From: Ensifer adhaerens
GTDB taxonomy: Bacteria > Pseudomonadota > Alphaproteobacteria > Rhizobiales > Rhizobiaceae
Length of the DNA: 64,000 bases
Reading direction: 5' to 3'
Assembly (NCBI RefSeq): GCF_028993555.1
Contig: NZ_CP118610.1
Span: 4,029,001 to 4,093,000 of the forward strand
Shown: one piece after another, positions 10,410-21,513 of the stretch
How the letters are laid out: each line of letters starts with the position of its first letter
Numbering within the stretch: the stretch's first letter is position 1
Notes under the pieces: generated by a model
The model's database searches: none
What the model saw: the letters and a program-made list of their open reading frames with translations, nothing else
What the model was told of the DNA's origin: nothing
Program-made: the position numbers and the translations under genes

Positions 10410-11345
10410 ATGTCCAAACCGCGTAAGCCCAAGGGCCGCCCGATCTCGGGCTGGCTGATCCTCGACAAGCCGCTCGACTTCGGCTCCACCGAAGCCGTTT
10501 CGAAGATCAAGTGGCTGTTCAAGGCCCAGAAGGCCGGCCATGCCGGCACCCTCGACCCGCTCGCCTCCGGCATGCTGCCGATTGCGCTCGGCGACGCGAC
10601 GAAGACAGTTCCCTACGTGATGGATGGTCGCAAGATCTACGAATTCACCGTCGCCTGGGGCGAAGAACGCTCGACCGACGATCTCGAAGGCGAAGTCACG
10701 CATTCCTCGGCGGAGCGACCGAACGAAGAGGCGATCCGCGCGCTGCTGCCGAAATATACCGGCGTCATCAGCCAGGTGCCGCCGCAGTTCTCGGCGATCA
10801 AGATCGACGGCGAGCGCGCCTATGATCTCGCCCGCGATGGCGAAACGGTCGAGATTCCGGCCCGCGAAGTCGAGGTCCACCGGCTGACGCTGCTGGGTGC
10901 CGCTCCCAATCTTGCGCATTTCGAAATCGAGTGCGGCAAGGGCACCTATGTGCGTTCGCTCGCCCGCGATATGGGCCGCGATCTCGGCTGTTTCGGCCAC
11001 ATCGCTTCGCTGCGCCGCACCTTTGTCGCGCCGTTTGGCGAAGAGGACATGGTGCCGCTCGCCGATCTGGTGGCGCTGGAGAAAATCGAGAGCGACGAAG
11101 AACGCCTGGCGGCCCTCGACGCCTATCTGATCGAGACCGGCGAAGCGCTTTCCAACCTTCCGCATGTCGCCGTCAACGATGACCAGGCGCACCGCCTGAG
11201 AATGGGCAACCCGATCATTCTGCGCGGCCGCGATGCGCCGCTTGCGACGCCTGAAGCCTATGCAACGGCACGCGGCAAGCTGGTCGCCATCGGCGAGATC
11301 GCCGAGGGTGAGTTCCGTCCGAAGCGTGTTTTCGCCACCGGCTAA
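10410..11345 (+). CDS. truB: tRNA pseudouridine(55) synthase TruB
   Basis: TruB isomerises U55 in the T-loop of tRNAs. The 311-residue protein contains the catalytic motif [12 protein letters not shown], with Asp49 as the nucleophile. [19 protein letters not shown] and the [15 protein letters not shown] segment are also present, as is [19 protein letters not shown]. The C-terminal domain reaches normal length. The start ATG lies 8 bases after rbfA, so the two are probably cotranscribed. Confidence 0.97.
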   Translation: MSKPRKPKGRPISGWLILDKPLDFGSTEAVSKIKWLFKAQKAGHAGTLDPLASGMLPIALGDATKTVPYVMDGRKIYEFTVAWGEERSTDDLEGEVTHSSAERPNEEAIRALLPKYTGVISQVPPQFSAIKIDGERAYDLARDGETVEIPAREVEVHRLTLLGAAPNLAHFEIECGKGTYVRSLARDMGRDLGCFGHIASLRRTFVAPFGEEDMVPLADLVALEKIESDEERLAALDAYLIETGEALSNLPHVAVNDDQAHRLRMGNPIILRGRDAPLATPEAYATARGKLVAIGEIAEGEFRPKRVFATG

Positions 11346-11417
11346 GCGCCCGGAAGCGTTTGCCTTTGTACCATCCTTGACGCATGATCCCCGGCATGGG
11401 CTTCCTATCCATCCGAG

Positions 11418-13238
11418 GTGATTCCGTTTCCGTTCCGCGCTCCGGAGCCGATTGGCGATCGTACCGTCTCCTCAGGCGCGCGCCGAAAGCAGCTGCGCGC
11501 CGGTGCGGAACGAAGAAGGGCGACTGAGGTGACGAGCGTGCTCGACGAAGGAAAGCGGAAGGCTGCCAACGGTGTGGCGACGGTCGTCGATCTGGTTCGT
11601 CATCGCCTGACCCGGCCATTCAGCTTCTATCTGACGTCGCTGCTCCTGGTGGCCATCGTCCCGGCCTTCATCTTTTCGCTCGTCGTGCTAAAGCGCAGCG
11701 TCGACCAGCAGGAACAGGTGATCACGGCGCTGCTGCAGGCTTCGACCGGCTCGGTGACGCGTATCGTCGAGCGTGACATCGAGGGCATGTTGACGACGCT
11801 CAAGGTGCTGTCGACATCGCAAGAGATCGAAGACGGCAACATGGAGGCCTTCTACCGCAGGGCCGCGACGGCGCTCGCCGAAACGGACTCCTACCTGATC
11901 GTCATCGACCGCAAGCACAATCAGCGGCTCAACACCCGCGTGCCTTTCGGCACCCAGCTCAACAAGGCCTCGGATACTGACTCCGTCGAGCGAGCCTTCA
12001 CCAACAATGGCGCGCCGCTCGTTTCCAACGTCTTCTTCGGCCAGACCGCAGGAAAATGGGTCTTCAACGTCTACCTGCCGGCGAAACTGGCGACCGGTGA
12101 GGAGTATCTGCTGACGTTGACGCAAAACGCCGAGAACATGGCCAAGGCTGTCAACCGCGACACGCTCTCGCCCGGCTGGAACGCGGCACTGGTCGACGGC
12201 GCAGGCAAGGTCATCATCTCGTCGGATGCGGCCGTCAAGGCTGGGGAGCCGTTCTTCCTCGACAAGGTGCCGGCGATCAGCATCGGCGTCCGCAACATCA
12301 AGGAAAACGGCACGGAGTATCGTGTCGCAACCGAATTCTCCGTCGTTACGGGATGGCGGATCATTGCCTGGGCGCCGCGCGCGACCGTCGATGCGCCGGC
12401 CGTCTGGTCGTTCCTCTGGCTGTCGCTTGGAGGCATCCTCTTCGCGGGCATCGCGATTGCCGGCTCGCTGGCGATTGCGCGGCTGCTGTCGCAAGGCGTC
12501 AAGCTGGTGGCGCAGGACGCCCGTCGTCTCGGCGCCGGCGAGCGGATCGAATCGCGGCCGCACATGATCTCCGAGGTCGAGCAGGTTTCGGCGGCGCTGG
12601 CACGGGCAGCGGCAGCGCGCGGCAAGGCCGAAAACGAGATCCGCTTCCTCATGCGCGAGGTGGCGCATCGCTCGAAGAACCAGCTCACCGTCATCCAGTC
12701 GATGCTCAACCAGTCGGTCTATTCGGCCGAGAGCGCGTCGGATTTCGCCGACAGCTTCCGCAAGCGTATCGCCGGGTTGGCGCGCTCCACCGACCTGATG
12801 ATCGCCAATGCCGCGCAAGGGGTCGATTTCCGTGAGCTCGCCCAGAACCAGTTGCAGCCGTTTACCCCTGACGATCCGAAGCGCGTGATCCTGTCCGGCC
12901 CGGCCCTGAGGCTCGACACGCAGATCGCCCAGACCCTCGGCATGGCCCTGCACGAGCTTGCGACCAACGCCACCAAATACGGTGCGCTTGCCAACACCAC
13001 CGGGGTCGTCAAGCTGAGCTGGTCGCTGGAGGATGAGGGCATTGCCATTCGCTGGCGGGAGGAGGGCGCAGATCTCGCCGGCAAGCCGACCGACCCGATC
13101 CGCAAGGGCTTCGGGACGCTTGTGCTGGAGCGCATGCTCGGCATGGCGCTGAACGCTGCGCTGGAGCGGGTGATGCATGCCGATGGCATCGAGTGGCGGA
13201 TCACCATTCCCCGCGATGCGAAGGAAGAAGGGGCATGA
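11418..13238 (+). CDS. Membrane sensor histidine kinase, HWE family
   Basis: A 606-residue kinase with an N-terminal TM (FYLTSLLLVAIVPAFIFSLVVL), an extracytoplasmic region of about 270 residues that looks like a Cache-type sensor, and a second TM (SFLWLSLGGILFAGIAIAGS). A HAMP-like linker and the transmitter follow. The phospho-acceptor box is MREVAHRSKNQLTVIQSM, with His417 counted from GTG 11418. The ATPase N-box is ALHELATNATKYGAL, and IRWREEG supplies the W-x-E of HWE kinases. A second GTG at 11529 is an equally plausible start and would remove 37 basic residues. No response regulator is adjacent. It lies between truB and rpsO. The signal sensed is unknown. Confidence 0.88.
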   Translation: MIPFPFRAPEPIGDRTVSSGARRKQLRAGAERRRATEVTSVLDEGKRKAANGVATVVDLVRHRLTRPFSFYLTSLLLVAIVPAFIFSLVVLKRSVDQQEQVITALLQASTGSVTRIVERDIEGMLTTLKVLSTSQEIEDGNMEAFYRRAATALAETDSYLIVIDRKHNQRLNTRVPFGTQLNKASDTDSVERAFTNNGAPLVSNVFFGQTAGKWVFNVYLPAKLATGEEYLLTLTQNAENMAKAVNRDTLSPGWNAALVDGAGKVIISSDAAVKAGEPFFLDKVPAISIGVRNIKENGTEYRVATEFSVVTGWRIIAWAPRATVDAPAVWSFLWLSLGGILFAGIAIAGSLAIARLLSQGVKLVAQDARRLGAGERIESRPHMISEVEQVSAALARAAAARGKAENEIRFLMREVAHRSKNQLTVIQSMLNQSVYSAESASDFADSFRKRIAGLARSTDLMIANAAQGVDFRELAQNQLQPFTPDDPKRVILSGPALRLDTQIAQTLGMALHELATNATKYGALANTTGVVKLSWSLEDEGIAIRWREEGADLAGKPTDPIRKGFGTLVLERMLGMALNAALERVMHADGIEWRITIPRDAKEEGA

Positions 13239-13264
13239 AGGCGAACAGGAGGAGGGCGTCTGTG

Positions 13265-13609
13265 ATGAAACGGTCTTTCGGTCGCCTGTCCGTGATGGTC
13301 GTGATCCCGGTGCTCGTCCTGTCGAGCGAACCGGCGCGCGGCGCCGAGATTGCGTGCACCGTTGCGGATCCGACCGGGACGCCGCTCAACATCCGCGACG
13401 CGCCGAACGGTCGGGTCGTGATGACCTTGTCGAACGGGGCGAAGGTGAAAGCGGCGGGAGAGCGCGACCACAAGGGCAAGCGCTGGTCTTTGGTCGCCAA
13501 TGAAACCGGCGCGCTTGGCTGGGCTTTTTCCGCCTATCTCGACTGCGTTTCCGTCAATCGCGACCAGCAGAAATCGGCGCCGATGCGACCGCGCCCGACA
13601 AGCAATTGA
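13265..13609 (+). CDS. Small exported SH3-domain protein
   Basis: The protein has a signal peptide (LSVMVVIPVLVLSSEPARGA) followed by one bacterial SH3 domain. TPLNIRDAPNGRVVMTLSNG is its N-terminal signature, and WSLVANETGALGWAFSAYLDC is the closing part. Such domains usually bind cell-wall peptides or act as sensory partners in the periplasm. I chose ATG 13265 (114 residues), with AGGAGG 12 bases upstream. ATG 13235, which overlaps the kinase stop as ATGA, and GTG 13262 are alternatives. Tight coupling to the kinase suggests a shared envelope-sensing role; this is inference. Confidence 0.78.
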   Translation: MKRSFGRLSVMVVIPVLVLSSEPARGAEIACTVADPTGTPLNIRDAPNGRVVMTLSNGAKVKAAGERDHKGKRWSLVANETGALGWAFSAYLDCVSVNRDQQKSAPMRPRPTSN

Positions 13610-13778
13610 TGCGCTCTGCCGGCCTTCCGGGGCGTCGGTCCATGACCCTTTCCTTTTTCATCCAATTCGTTTATAGGCACGCCAGCAAAAGGCGCATGCC
13701 CGTTGCATTCACGGCCGCAGCTGGACGACATCCCGGCTGACGGCGTCCCTAAATCCTCGAAATCGAAAGGATCATCCG

Positions 13779-14048
13779 ATGTCGATTGCTGCAGAGCGTA
13801 AGGCTCAGCTCATCAAGGAATTTGCAACCGTTGAAGGCGACACCGGTTCTCCGGAAGTCCAGGTTGCTATCCTGACGGAACGGATCAACAACCTGACCGA
13901 ACACTTCAAGGGCCACAAGAAGGATAACCATTCCCGCCGTGGTCTGCTCGCAATGGTTTCCAGCCGTCGTTCGCTCCTCGACTATCTGAAGAAGAAAGAC
14001 GAAGCGCGCTACACCAAGCTGATCGGTGCCCTGGGCATCCGTCGCTAA
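13779..14048 (+). CDS. rpsO: 30S ribosomal protein S15
   Basis: An 89-residue S15, the usual length. It has the N-terminal [20 protein letters not shown], the [20 protein letters not shown] region that contacts 16S rRNA helix 22, and ends LIGALGIRR. It binds the central domain of 16S rRNA early in 30S assembly. AAGGA lies about 8 bases before ATG. The 169 bases between the SH3 gene and rpsO probably hold its promoter, though I found no convincing consensus there. A strong terminator follows. Confidence 0.97.
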   Translation: MSIAAERKAQLIKEFATVEGDTGSPEVQVAILTERINNLTEHFKGHKKDNHSRRGLLAMVSSRRSLLDYLKKKDEARYTKLIGALGIRR

Positions 14049-14057
14049 GCGACTTAT

Positions 14058-14089
14058 CCGGCGGGTCATTGCGGCCCGCCGGCTTTTTT
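14058..14089 (+). terminator. Terminator after rpsO
   Basis: An 8-bp GC stem (CCGGCGGG at 14058-14065 with CCCGCCGG at 14075-14082), a 9-base loop and a run of six T. Confidence 0.88.
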
Positions 14090-14397
14090 ATGGAGCGCTG
14101 GGCGCTCAGGAAATGATCTCTCCGGCCGCTTGGAAAGCGTGGCCCAGGAGAGAATCCAGCGAACCGGATGGGCCGGTATCGCGGATCAACCGATGGCCCG
14201 TCATGGGGCAGGATTGCAGGATGCTTCGGCCCTGCTTGCCGGAAACCGCACAGTGTTGGTTCTGGCAAAGCGGAGACAGCCGATTTCAAGCGTGAAGCCT
14301 CCCGTTGTCTTGCCCGTGATGCGCCATTTCATGCGGCCCTTCGACCACCCGCGCTGCAACAGCCGCGGAACGGTCCGCCGCACACGAAGGACAGAAC
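14090..14397 (+). other. rpsO-pnp intergenic region (pnp leader)
   Basis: This 308-base stretch holds no convincing gene. Its main structure is the long hairpin at 14117-14153. A clear CTTGAC/CTATAT promoter was not found, so pnp may be expressed partly by read-through from rpsO. Confidence 0.6.
14117..14153 (+). promoter_or_regulatory. Long interrupted hairpin in the pnp leader
   Basis: TCTCTCC, GGCC and GCTT (14117-14131) pair in order with AAGC, GGCC and GGAGAGA (14135-14153) around a 3-base loop, with GT and CA bulges. That gives 15 paired bases and there is no T tract. In E. coli a double-stranded pnp leader is cut by RNase III and then used by PNPase to repress itself. An equivalent role here is inferred from position and shape. 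Confidence 0.5.
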
Positions 14398-16548
<2,151 letters not shown>

Positions 16549-16571
16549 GCGGGCTTCACCCGAATGCATTC

Positions 16572-16603
16572 GGGGCGCGGAGCGGATCGCTCCGCGCCCC
16601 TTT
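16572..16603 (+). terminator. Terminator after pnp
   Basis: A perfect 13-bp stem (GGGGCGCGGAGCG at 16572-16584 with its complement at 16588-16600), a 3-base loop and a short TTT tract. Confidence 0.72.
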
Positions 16604-16629
16604 CTCGTAGGAAGATGACGGATAGACCG

Positions 16630-17646
16630 ATGAGCCGAGATGCGTTGAAGACCCTGTTTTACCCGTTCGATAGCGGCGTGATCGATCCGCCGGGCGAGGG
16701 CGAGCGTGTGCTCTTCCTCGGCGCTGAGGCGGGCTACAGGCTGCCGCAGGGCTTCGAAGCCTCCATCGCGGCGGTTCAGCCGCTCCGGCCGCTCTATCGC
16801 GCCCTGGAGGCTGTACGTGCCGATGTAGCGCCTGAGGTCACTGGTGAAGACTACGATGTCACGCTGGTGCTGGCAGGCAAGCACAAGGGCGAGAACGAGG
16901 ACCGCATTGCCGAGGCGTTGAAGCGCACCCGCGAAGGCGGCCTGATCGTCGTTGCCGGCGGCAAGGAAGATGGCATCCAGTCGCTGAAGAAGCGCATCGC
17001 CAAGTTCGAATGGGAGGGTGACCATCTGCCGAAGTATCACGGCGTCGCCTTCTGGTTCACCCGCCCCGAAGATGTCACCGACGCCGTGCGCAAGCTCGCC
17101 AAGGTCCCGGTGCGCGTCGATGGCCTGTTCGAGGCGTCGCCCGGTATGTTCTCGCACGACCGTGTCGATGCGGGCTCCGAGTTGCTCGCCTCCCGTCTGC
17201 CAAGCGACTTTCATGGCCACGCCGCCGATTTCGGCGCCGGCTGGGGCTATCTCGCGGCGAAGCTGGCCGAAGCCGCGCCGGGCACCAAGGGCATCGACCT
17301 GTTCGAGGCCGATCACGAGGCGCTTGAGGCTGCCCGCGTCAACATGATGGCGAACGCGCCGCGTATGCCGGCACGGTTCTACTGGTTCGACCTCACCAGC
17401 GAAGAGCCGCGCGACAAATACGATCTTATCGTCATGAACCCGCCTTTCCACGAGAGCCACGCCGCCGAGCCGGCGCTTGGTAGTGCCCTCATCAAGACGG
17501 CGCTGAAGGCACTGAAGCAGGGCGGAAAGTTGATGCTGGTCGCCAACCGCGGCCTGCCCTACGAACAGGTGCTGGCCGAGAATTCCAAGGAATACGGTGA
17601 AACCTGCCGCAACGCCCGCTTCAAGGTGCTCTGGGCGAAGCGCTGA
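16630..17646 (+). CDS. RsmC-like class I SAM-dependent RNA methyltransferase
   Basis: A two-domain protein of the RsmC/RlmG type, which methylate guanine N2 in rRNA. The N-terminal half (FLGAEAGYRLPQGF to LIVVAGGKEDGIQSLKK) is a degenerate methyltransferase fold. The C-terminal half has the SAM motif HAADFGAGWGYLAAKLAE and the catalytic signature VMNPPFHES. I take ATG 16630 (338 residues). ATG 16615 sits directly against its AGGAAG, too close for good initiation, and the frame is open to 16564. Whether the target is 16S G1207 or another guanine is not decided by the sequence. Confidence 0.85.
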   Translation: MSRDALKTLFYPFDSGVIDPPGEGERVLFLGAEAGYRLPQGFEASIAAVQPLRPLYRALEAVRADVAPEVTGEDYDVTLVLAGKHKGENEDRIAEALKRTREGGLIVVAGGKEDGIQSLKKRIAKFEWEGDHLPKYHGVAFWFTRPEDVTDAVRKLAKVPVRVDGLFEASPGMFSHDRVDAGSELLASRLPSDFHGHAADFGAGWGYLAAKLAEAAPGTKGIDLFEADHEALEAARVNMMANAPRMPARFYWFDLTSEEPRDKYDLIVMNPPFHESHAAEPALGSALIKTALKALKQGGKLMLVANRGLPYEQVLAENSKEYGETCRNARFKVLWAKR

Positions 17647-17667
17647 AGACCATCGAGGATTAAGCAA

Positions 17668-17692
17668 GAAGCCGGGCCGATCGCCCGGCTTC
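17668..17692. terminator. Terminator-like hairpin after the methyltransferase gene
   Basis: A 10-bp stem GAAGCCGGGC with its complement and a 5-base loop, but no T tract. It is modest evidence for termination. Confidence 0.5.
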
Positions 17693-17806
17693 TCGCGTTC
17701 CGGGCCTATCGTTCCGGCCATGGGCAGCGACAGTTTGCCTGTTGCCATCGCCCCTGTACGGGTTCACCATGACGCCGTCGGTATTTCTCGTCGGAGGATG
17801 AGTGCC

Positions 17807-18028
17807 ATGACGTGGGGAGTAAGCAGGCCGCCTTTGACCGAGGACGCGGCTGAGGCCGTCGCCAAGGACATCAAGCATGCCGAGGGACACGGAGCGACCT
17901 CCGAGGTACCCATGTCGTTCCTGAAGAGCCTCTATCACCTGCCGCTGGAGCCGGGGCGGCGCACGCATACGGGTTTCATTGTGCTGGCGATCGTCGTCGC
18001 CGTGTTCGCACTGTTTCTCTTTCCCTGA
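17807..18028 (+). CDS. Small single-pass membrane protein, unknown function
   Basis: A 73-residue ORF with GGAGG exactly 9 bases upstream of ATG 17807. The N-terminal half is soluble and charged (VSRPPLTEDAAEAVAKDIKH). The last 20 residues form one hydrophobic helix (HTGFIVLAIVVAVFALFLFP) that ends the protein, so it is probably tail-anchored in the inner membrane. A terminator shared with fabI follows. I do not recognise a family. Confidence 0.6.
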   Translation: MTWGVSRPPLTEDAAEAVAKDIKHAEGHGATSEVPMSFLKSLYHLPLEPGRRTHTGFIVLAIVVAVFALFLFP

Positions 18029-18042
18029 GCGGATCATGAACG

Positions 18043-18084
18043 ACAAAGCCCGCCGATCGAGGCCGATCCGCGGGCTTTGTTTTG
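18043..18084. terminator. Bidirectional terminator between the small membrane gene and fabI
   Basis: An 11-bp outer stem (ACAAAGCCCGC with GCGGGCTTTGT) encloses a second inverted repeat (GATCG/CGATC). TTTTG follows on the plus strand. It sits between two convergent genes. Confidence 0.8.
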
Positions 18085-18104
18085 CTTTCAGGCACGCTGA
18101 CGCG

Positions 18105-18911
18105 TTACTCGGCGTCGGCCGTCCGTAGCGTGTCGAGCGCCGGCATCGAGGTGATGTTGTAGCCGGAATCGACGTAGTGGATCTCGCCGGTGACGCCGCG
18201 CGAAAGATCGGAGAGCAGGTAGAGGGCCGAGCCACCCACGTCGTCGATGGTAACCGTGCGCCGAAGCGGCGAATTCTTCTGCTGCCAGGAGAGCATCGCC
18301 CGGGCATCGGAGATGCCGGCGCCGGCAAGGGTGCGGATCGGGCCGGCCGATATCGCGTTGACGCGGATGCCGCGCGCGCCGTAGTCGGCCGCGAGGTAAC
18401 GAACAGAAGCCTCGAGCGCGGCCTTGGCAACGCCCATGACGTTGTAGTTCGGCATGACGCGCATCGAGCCGCCATAGGTCAGCGTCAGCATCGAGCCGCC
18501 GTCATTCATCAGTTCGGCAGCGCGCTTGGCGATCTCCGTGAAGGAGAAGCAGGAGATCACCATCGTGCGGCTGAAATTGTCGCGCGAGGTGTCGGCATAG
18601 AGGCCCTTCAGCTCATTCTTGTCCGAGAAGCCGATGGCATGCACGATGAAATCGAGATTGCCCCAGCGTTCCTTGATCGCATCGATGACGGCATCGACGG
18701 ACGCAATGTCTTCGACATCGCAAGGCAGCAGGAAGTCCGAGCCGAGCTCGGCGGCGAGCGGCTTGACGCGCTTGCCCAGCGCCTCGCCCTGGTAGGTGAA
18801 GGCGAGTTCCGCCCCTTGCGCTGCAAGCGCCTTGGAAATGCCCCAGGCAATAGAGTGGCTGTTGGCCACACCCATGATGAGGCCACGCTTTCCCGTCATC
18901 AGTCCCGTCAT
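18105..18911 (-). CDS. fabI: Enoyl-[acyl-carrier-protein] reductase (NADH) FabI
   Basis: FabI reduces trans-2-enoyl-ACP in the last step of each fatty-acid elongation cycle. The 268-residue SDR protein has the FabI-type nucleotide motif GVANSHSIAWGISKAL. Catalytic Tyr146, Tyr156 and Lys163 fall at the same numbers as in E. coli FabI (YGGSMRVMPNYNVMGVAK). I chose ATG 18911, 4 bases after the fabB stop; the frame extends a little further into fabB. It is the third gene of fabA-fabB-fabI. The typical FabI Tyr/Lys spacing suggests a diazaborine/triclosan-type enzyme, but sensitivity cannot be read here. Confidence 0.95.
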   Translation of the reverse strand: MTGLMTGKRGLIMGVANSHSIAWGISKALAAQGAELAFTYQGEALGKRVKPLAAELGSDFLLPCDVEDIASVDAVIDAIKERWGNLDFIVHAIGFSDKNELKGLYADTSRDNFSRTMVISCFSFTEIAKRAAELMNDGGSMLTLTYGGSMRVMPNYNVMGVAKAALEASVRYLAADYGARGIRVNAISAGPIRTLAGAGISDARAMLSWQQKNSPLRRTVTIDDVGGSALYLLSDLSRGVTGEIHYVDSGYNITSMPALDTLRTADAE

Positions 18912-18915
18912 GGTG

Positions 18916-20139
18916 TTATCCGTTGTAGCGCTGGAAGACGAGCGTCGCATTGGTGCCGCCGAAGCCGAAGGAGTTCGACAGAACCGTATCGATCTTGGCG
19001 TTGTCGATGCGTTTGCGAACGATCGGAACGCCGTCGAATTCCGGGTCGAGTTCGCTGATATGCGCGCTTTCGCCGATGAAGCCGGCCTGCATCATCAGGA
19101 GGCCGTAGATCGATTCCTGCACGCCGGCTGCACCCAGCGAGTGGCCGGTCAGCGACTTGGTCGACTGGATGTGCGGCATCTTGTTGCCGAACACTTCGCG
19201 GATCGCGCCGATTTCCTTGCTGTCGCCAACCGGCGTCGAGGTTCCGTGGGTGTTGATGTAGTCGACATCGCCCTTCACCGTCGAAAGCGCCTGACGCATG
19301 CAGCGGATCGCGCCTTCGCCCGAGGGAGCCACCATGTCGTAGCCGTCGGAGGTCGCGCCGTAGCCGACGATTTCGGCGTAGATCTTGGCGCCGCGGGCCT
19401 TGGCGTGCTCCAGTTCTTCGAGAACGAGAACGCCTGCGCCGCCGGCAATGACGAAGCCGTCGCGGTTGACGTCATAGGCACGGGACGCAGTCGCCGGCGT
19501 CTCGTTGTATTTCGAGGACATGGCGCCCATGGCGTCGAAGAGGTTGGACATGGTCCAGTCGAGATCTTCGTGGCCGCCGGCAAACATCACGTCCTGCTTG
19601 CCCCACTGGATCAGCTCGGCGGCGTTGCCGATGCAGTGCGCCGAGGTCGAGCAGGCCGAAGAGATAGAGTAGTTGACGCCGTGAATCTGGAACCAGGTGG
19701 CAAGCGTCGCCGATGCCGTGGACGACATCGCCTTCGGAACGGCGAACGGGCCGATGCGCTTCGGGCTCACATTCTTGCGGGTGATGTCGGCAGCTTCGAC
19801 GATCGTGCGGGTGGACGGACCGCCCGAGCCCATGATGATGCCGGTGCGCTCGTTGCGGGCAACGACGGACTCTTCGAGACCGGAGTCGGCGATCGCCTGT
19901 TTCATCGCCACGTGGTTCCACGCGCCGCCCTGTGACAGGAAGCGCATGGCGCGGCGGTCGACGAGCTCGGTCGGATCGAGCGACGGGGCGCCCCAGACCT
20001 GGCACTTGAAGCCGTTCTCCGCGAAATCGGGAGAAAACGTGATGCCCGACTTTGCATCGCGCAGCGACGCCGTGACTTCGTCCGCATTGTTTCCGATCGA
20101 GGAAACGATGCCGAGGCCCGTGACAACAACCCGTCTCAT
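18916..20139 (-). CDS. fabB: 3-oxoacyl-ACP synthase I (FabB)
   Basis: FabB condenses malonyl-ACP with acyl-ACP and is required to elongate unsaturated intermediates made by FabA. The 407-residue protein has its active-site cysteine at Cys163 ([10 protein letters not shown]), as in E. coli FabB. The two catalytic histidines lie in [12 protein letters not shown] and in [12 protein letters not shown]. It lies between fabA and fabI with a 47-base gap to fabA. The fabA-fabB pairing marks this as the unsaturated fatty-acid branch. Confidence 0.96.
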   Translation of the reverse strand: MRRVVVTGLGIVSSIGNNADEVTASLRDAKSGITFSPDFAENGFKCQVWGAPSLDPTELVDRRAMRFLSQGGAWNHVAMKQAIADSGLEESVVARNERTGIIMGSGGPSTRTIVEAADITRKNVSPKRIGPFAVPKAMSSTASATLATWFQIHGVNYSISSACSTSAHCIGNAAELIQWGKQDVMFAGGHEDLDWTMSNLFDAMGAMSSKYNETPATASRAYDVNRDGFVIAGGAGVLVLEELEHAKARGAKIYAEIVGYGATSDGYDMVAPSGEGAIRCMRQALSTVKGDVDYINTHGTSTPVGDSKEIGAIREVFGNKMPHIQSTKSLTGHSLGAAGVQESIYGLLMMQAGFIGESAHISELDPEFDGVPIVRKRIDNAKIDTVLSNSFGFGGTNATLVFQRYNG

Positions 20140-20186
20140 GATACTGACCTTTTCTTTATTTCGTTCGGTGCAGGCAGGCCTGGACT

Positions 20187-20702
20187 TTACTCGGCCTTAT
20201 CCTTGGACAGACCGACGCGCAGGTCGGTTGCCTGATAGATAGTCTCGCCATCGGCCTTCAGCCAGCCGTCGGCGGTGCCAAGCACGAGCCGGCCGCGCAT
20301 GACGCGCTTGAAGTCGATGCCGTATTCGAGAAGCTTGGTGTGGGGACGAACCATGCCCTTGAACTTCACTTCACCGGTGGACAGCGCCATGCCGCGGCCC
20401 GGCTCGCCGAGCCAGCCGAGGTAGAAGCCGGTCAATTGCCACATGCCGTCGAGGCCGAGGCAGCCCGGCATGATCGGATTGCCCTGGAAGTGGCAGGGAA
20501 AATACCAGTCGTCGGGGCGCACGTCGTATTCGGCGCGCAGGTAACCCTTGTCAAAGGCGCCGCCCGTTTCGGAAATCTCGGTGATGCGATGAACCATCAG
20601 CATCGGCGGCAGCGGCAGCTGCGCGTTGCCAGGGCCAAACAACTCGCCACGGCCGCAGGCCAGGATTTCCTCGTAGCTGAAGCTGGATTGTCTGGTGGTC
20701 AT
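20187..20702 (-). CDS. fabA: 3-hydroxydecanoyl-ACP dehydratase/isomerase FabA
   Basis: FabA dehydrates 3-hydroxydecanoyl-ACP and isomerises the product to cis-3-decenoyl-ACP, starting unsaturated fatty-acid synthesis. The 171-residue length matches. The active site is [20 protein letters not shown], with His71 and Asp85 (E. coli His70/Asp84). It is the first gene of fabA-fabB-fabI, divergent from irr. The promoter must lie in 20703-21009, but no good consensus for it was seen on this strand. Confidence 0.96.
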   Translation of the reverse strand: MTTRQSSFSYEEILACGRGELFGPGNAQLPLPPMLMVHRITEISETGGAFDKGYLRAEYDVRPDDWYFPCHFQGNPIMPGCLGLDGMWQLTGFYLGWLGEPGRGMALSTGEVKFKGMVRPHTKLLEYGIDFKRVMRGRLVLGTADGWLKADGETIYQATDLRVGLSKDKAE

Positions 20703-21009
20703 GAATGGATGCTTCCCCGAATGACTTAACGTGTTGTCCGATCTGCTTTAGAGCAAGTTCGGCTTGAAATGAAGCGTGGAGAACCCGGACCTTCTCGTTT
20801 CCGGTCAGGTCACCGTCGCTTCAGATGGCATTTTCGTTCCGCCGTCGCTTACAGGATCAATGTGGGCGCGACCAGAGTTAATTGCCAGCCTTCCCCGAGT
20901 TTGACCGGTTTTTCGAGCTTTGCAACGCATGTTTGACCGAGAATCTATTGAAAGCGCGGGGCGCAAAAGTTATATCGCAACGGAAGTATTGTGAATTTCG
21001 CCGGGATAC
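20703..21009. other. fabA-irr divergent intergenic region
   Basis: 307 bases without a gene. It holds the irr promoter at 20947-20975 and must also hold the fabA promoter. I see no long palindrome that would mark a shared operator. Confidence 0.6.
20947..20975 (+). promoter_or_regulatory. Probable irr promoter
   Basis: ATTGAA at 20947-20952 and TTATAT at 20970-20975, 17 bases apart, match the rhizobial sigma-70 form. The start point would be about 30 bases before irr. Confidence 0.6.
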
Positions 21010-21447
21010 ATGGAACGACCCTTGATGACGAAAGCAACAGAAGTGAGTTCGGAAGAAAGGCTGCGCCATTCAGGCCTGCGTCCGACCCGTCAGCGCGTTG
21101 CCCTCGCCGATCTGATCTTTGCCAAGGGTGACCGTCACCTGACCGTCGAGGAACTGCACGAGGAGGCTGTCATGGCCGGGGTGCCCGTTTCGCTCGCAAC
21201 CGTCTACAATACGCTGCACCAGTTCACCGAGGCCGGCATGATCCGCGTCCTGGCGGTGGAAAGCGCCAAGACCTATTTCGACACCAACGTGTCGGATCAC
21301 CATCATTTCTTCGTCGAGGGCCAGAACGAGGTTCTCGATATCCCCGTCAGCAACATCCAGATCGACAATCTTCCTGAGCCGCCCGAGGGCATGGAGATTG
21401 CGCATGTCGACGTGGTGATCCGCCTGCGCCGCAAGAACGGCCGCTGA
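21010..21447 (+). CDS. irr: Iron response regulator Irr (Fur family)
   Basis: Irr is the alphaproteobacterial Fur-family regulator that senses iron through haem and represses haem-synthesis and iron-storage genes under iron limitation. The 145-residue protein has a winged helix (LRPTRQRVALADLIF to SLATVYNTLHQFTEAG). Its His triad (His97-His99, SDHHHFF), proposed to bind haem, distinguishes Irr from Fur. The N-terminal GCPW haem motif of Bradyrhizobium Irr is absent, as in Sinorhizobium. The start could be ATG 21010 or ATG 21025. It is transcribed away from the fab operon. Confidence 0.93.
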   Translation: MERPLMTKATEVSSEERLRHSGLRPTRQRVALADLIFAKGDRHLTVEELHEEAVMAGVPVSLATVYNTLHQFTEAGMIRVLAVESAKTYFDTNVSDHHHFFVEGQNEVLDIPVSNIQIDNLPEPPEGMEIAHVDVVIRLRRKNGR

Positions 21448-21513
21448 TCCGACCGAGAGTCGATCATCAAGAAAAATTGATTGCAGAGCTTGCGTCTGTC
21501 GGCGTGTGAGCTT

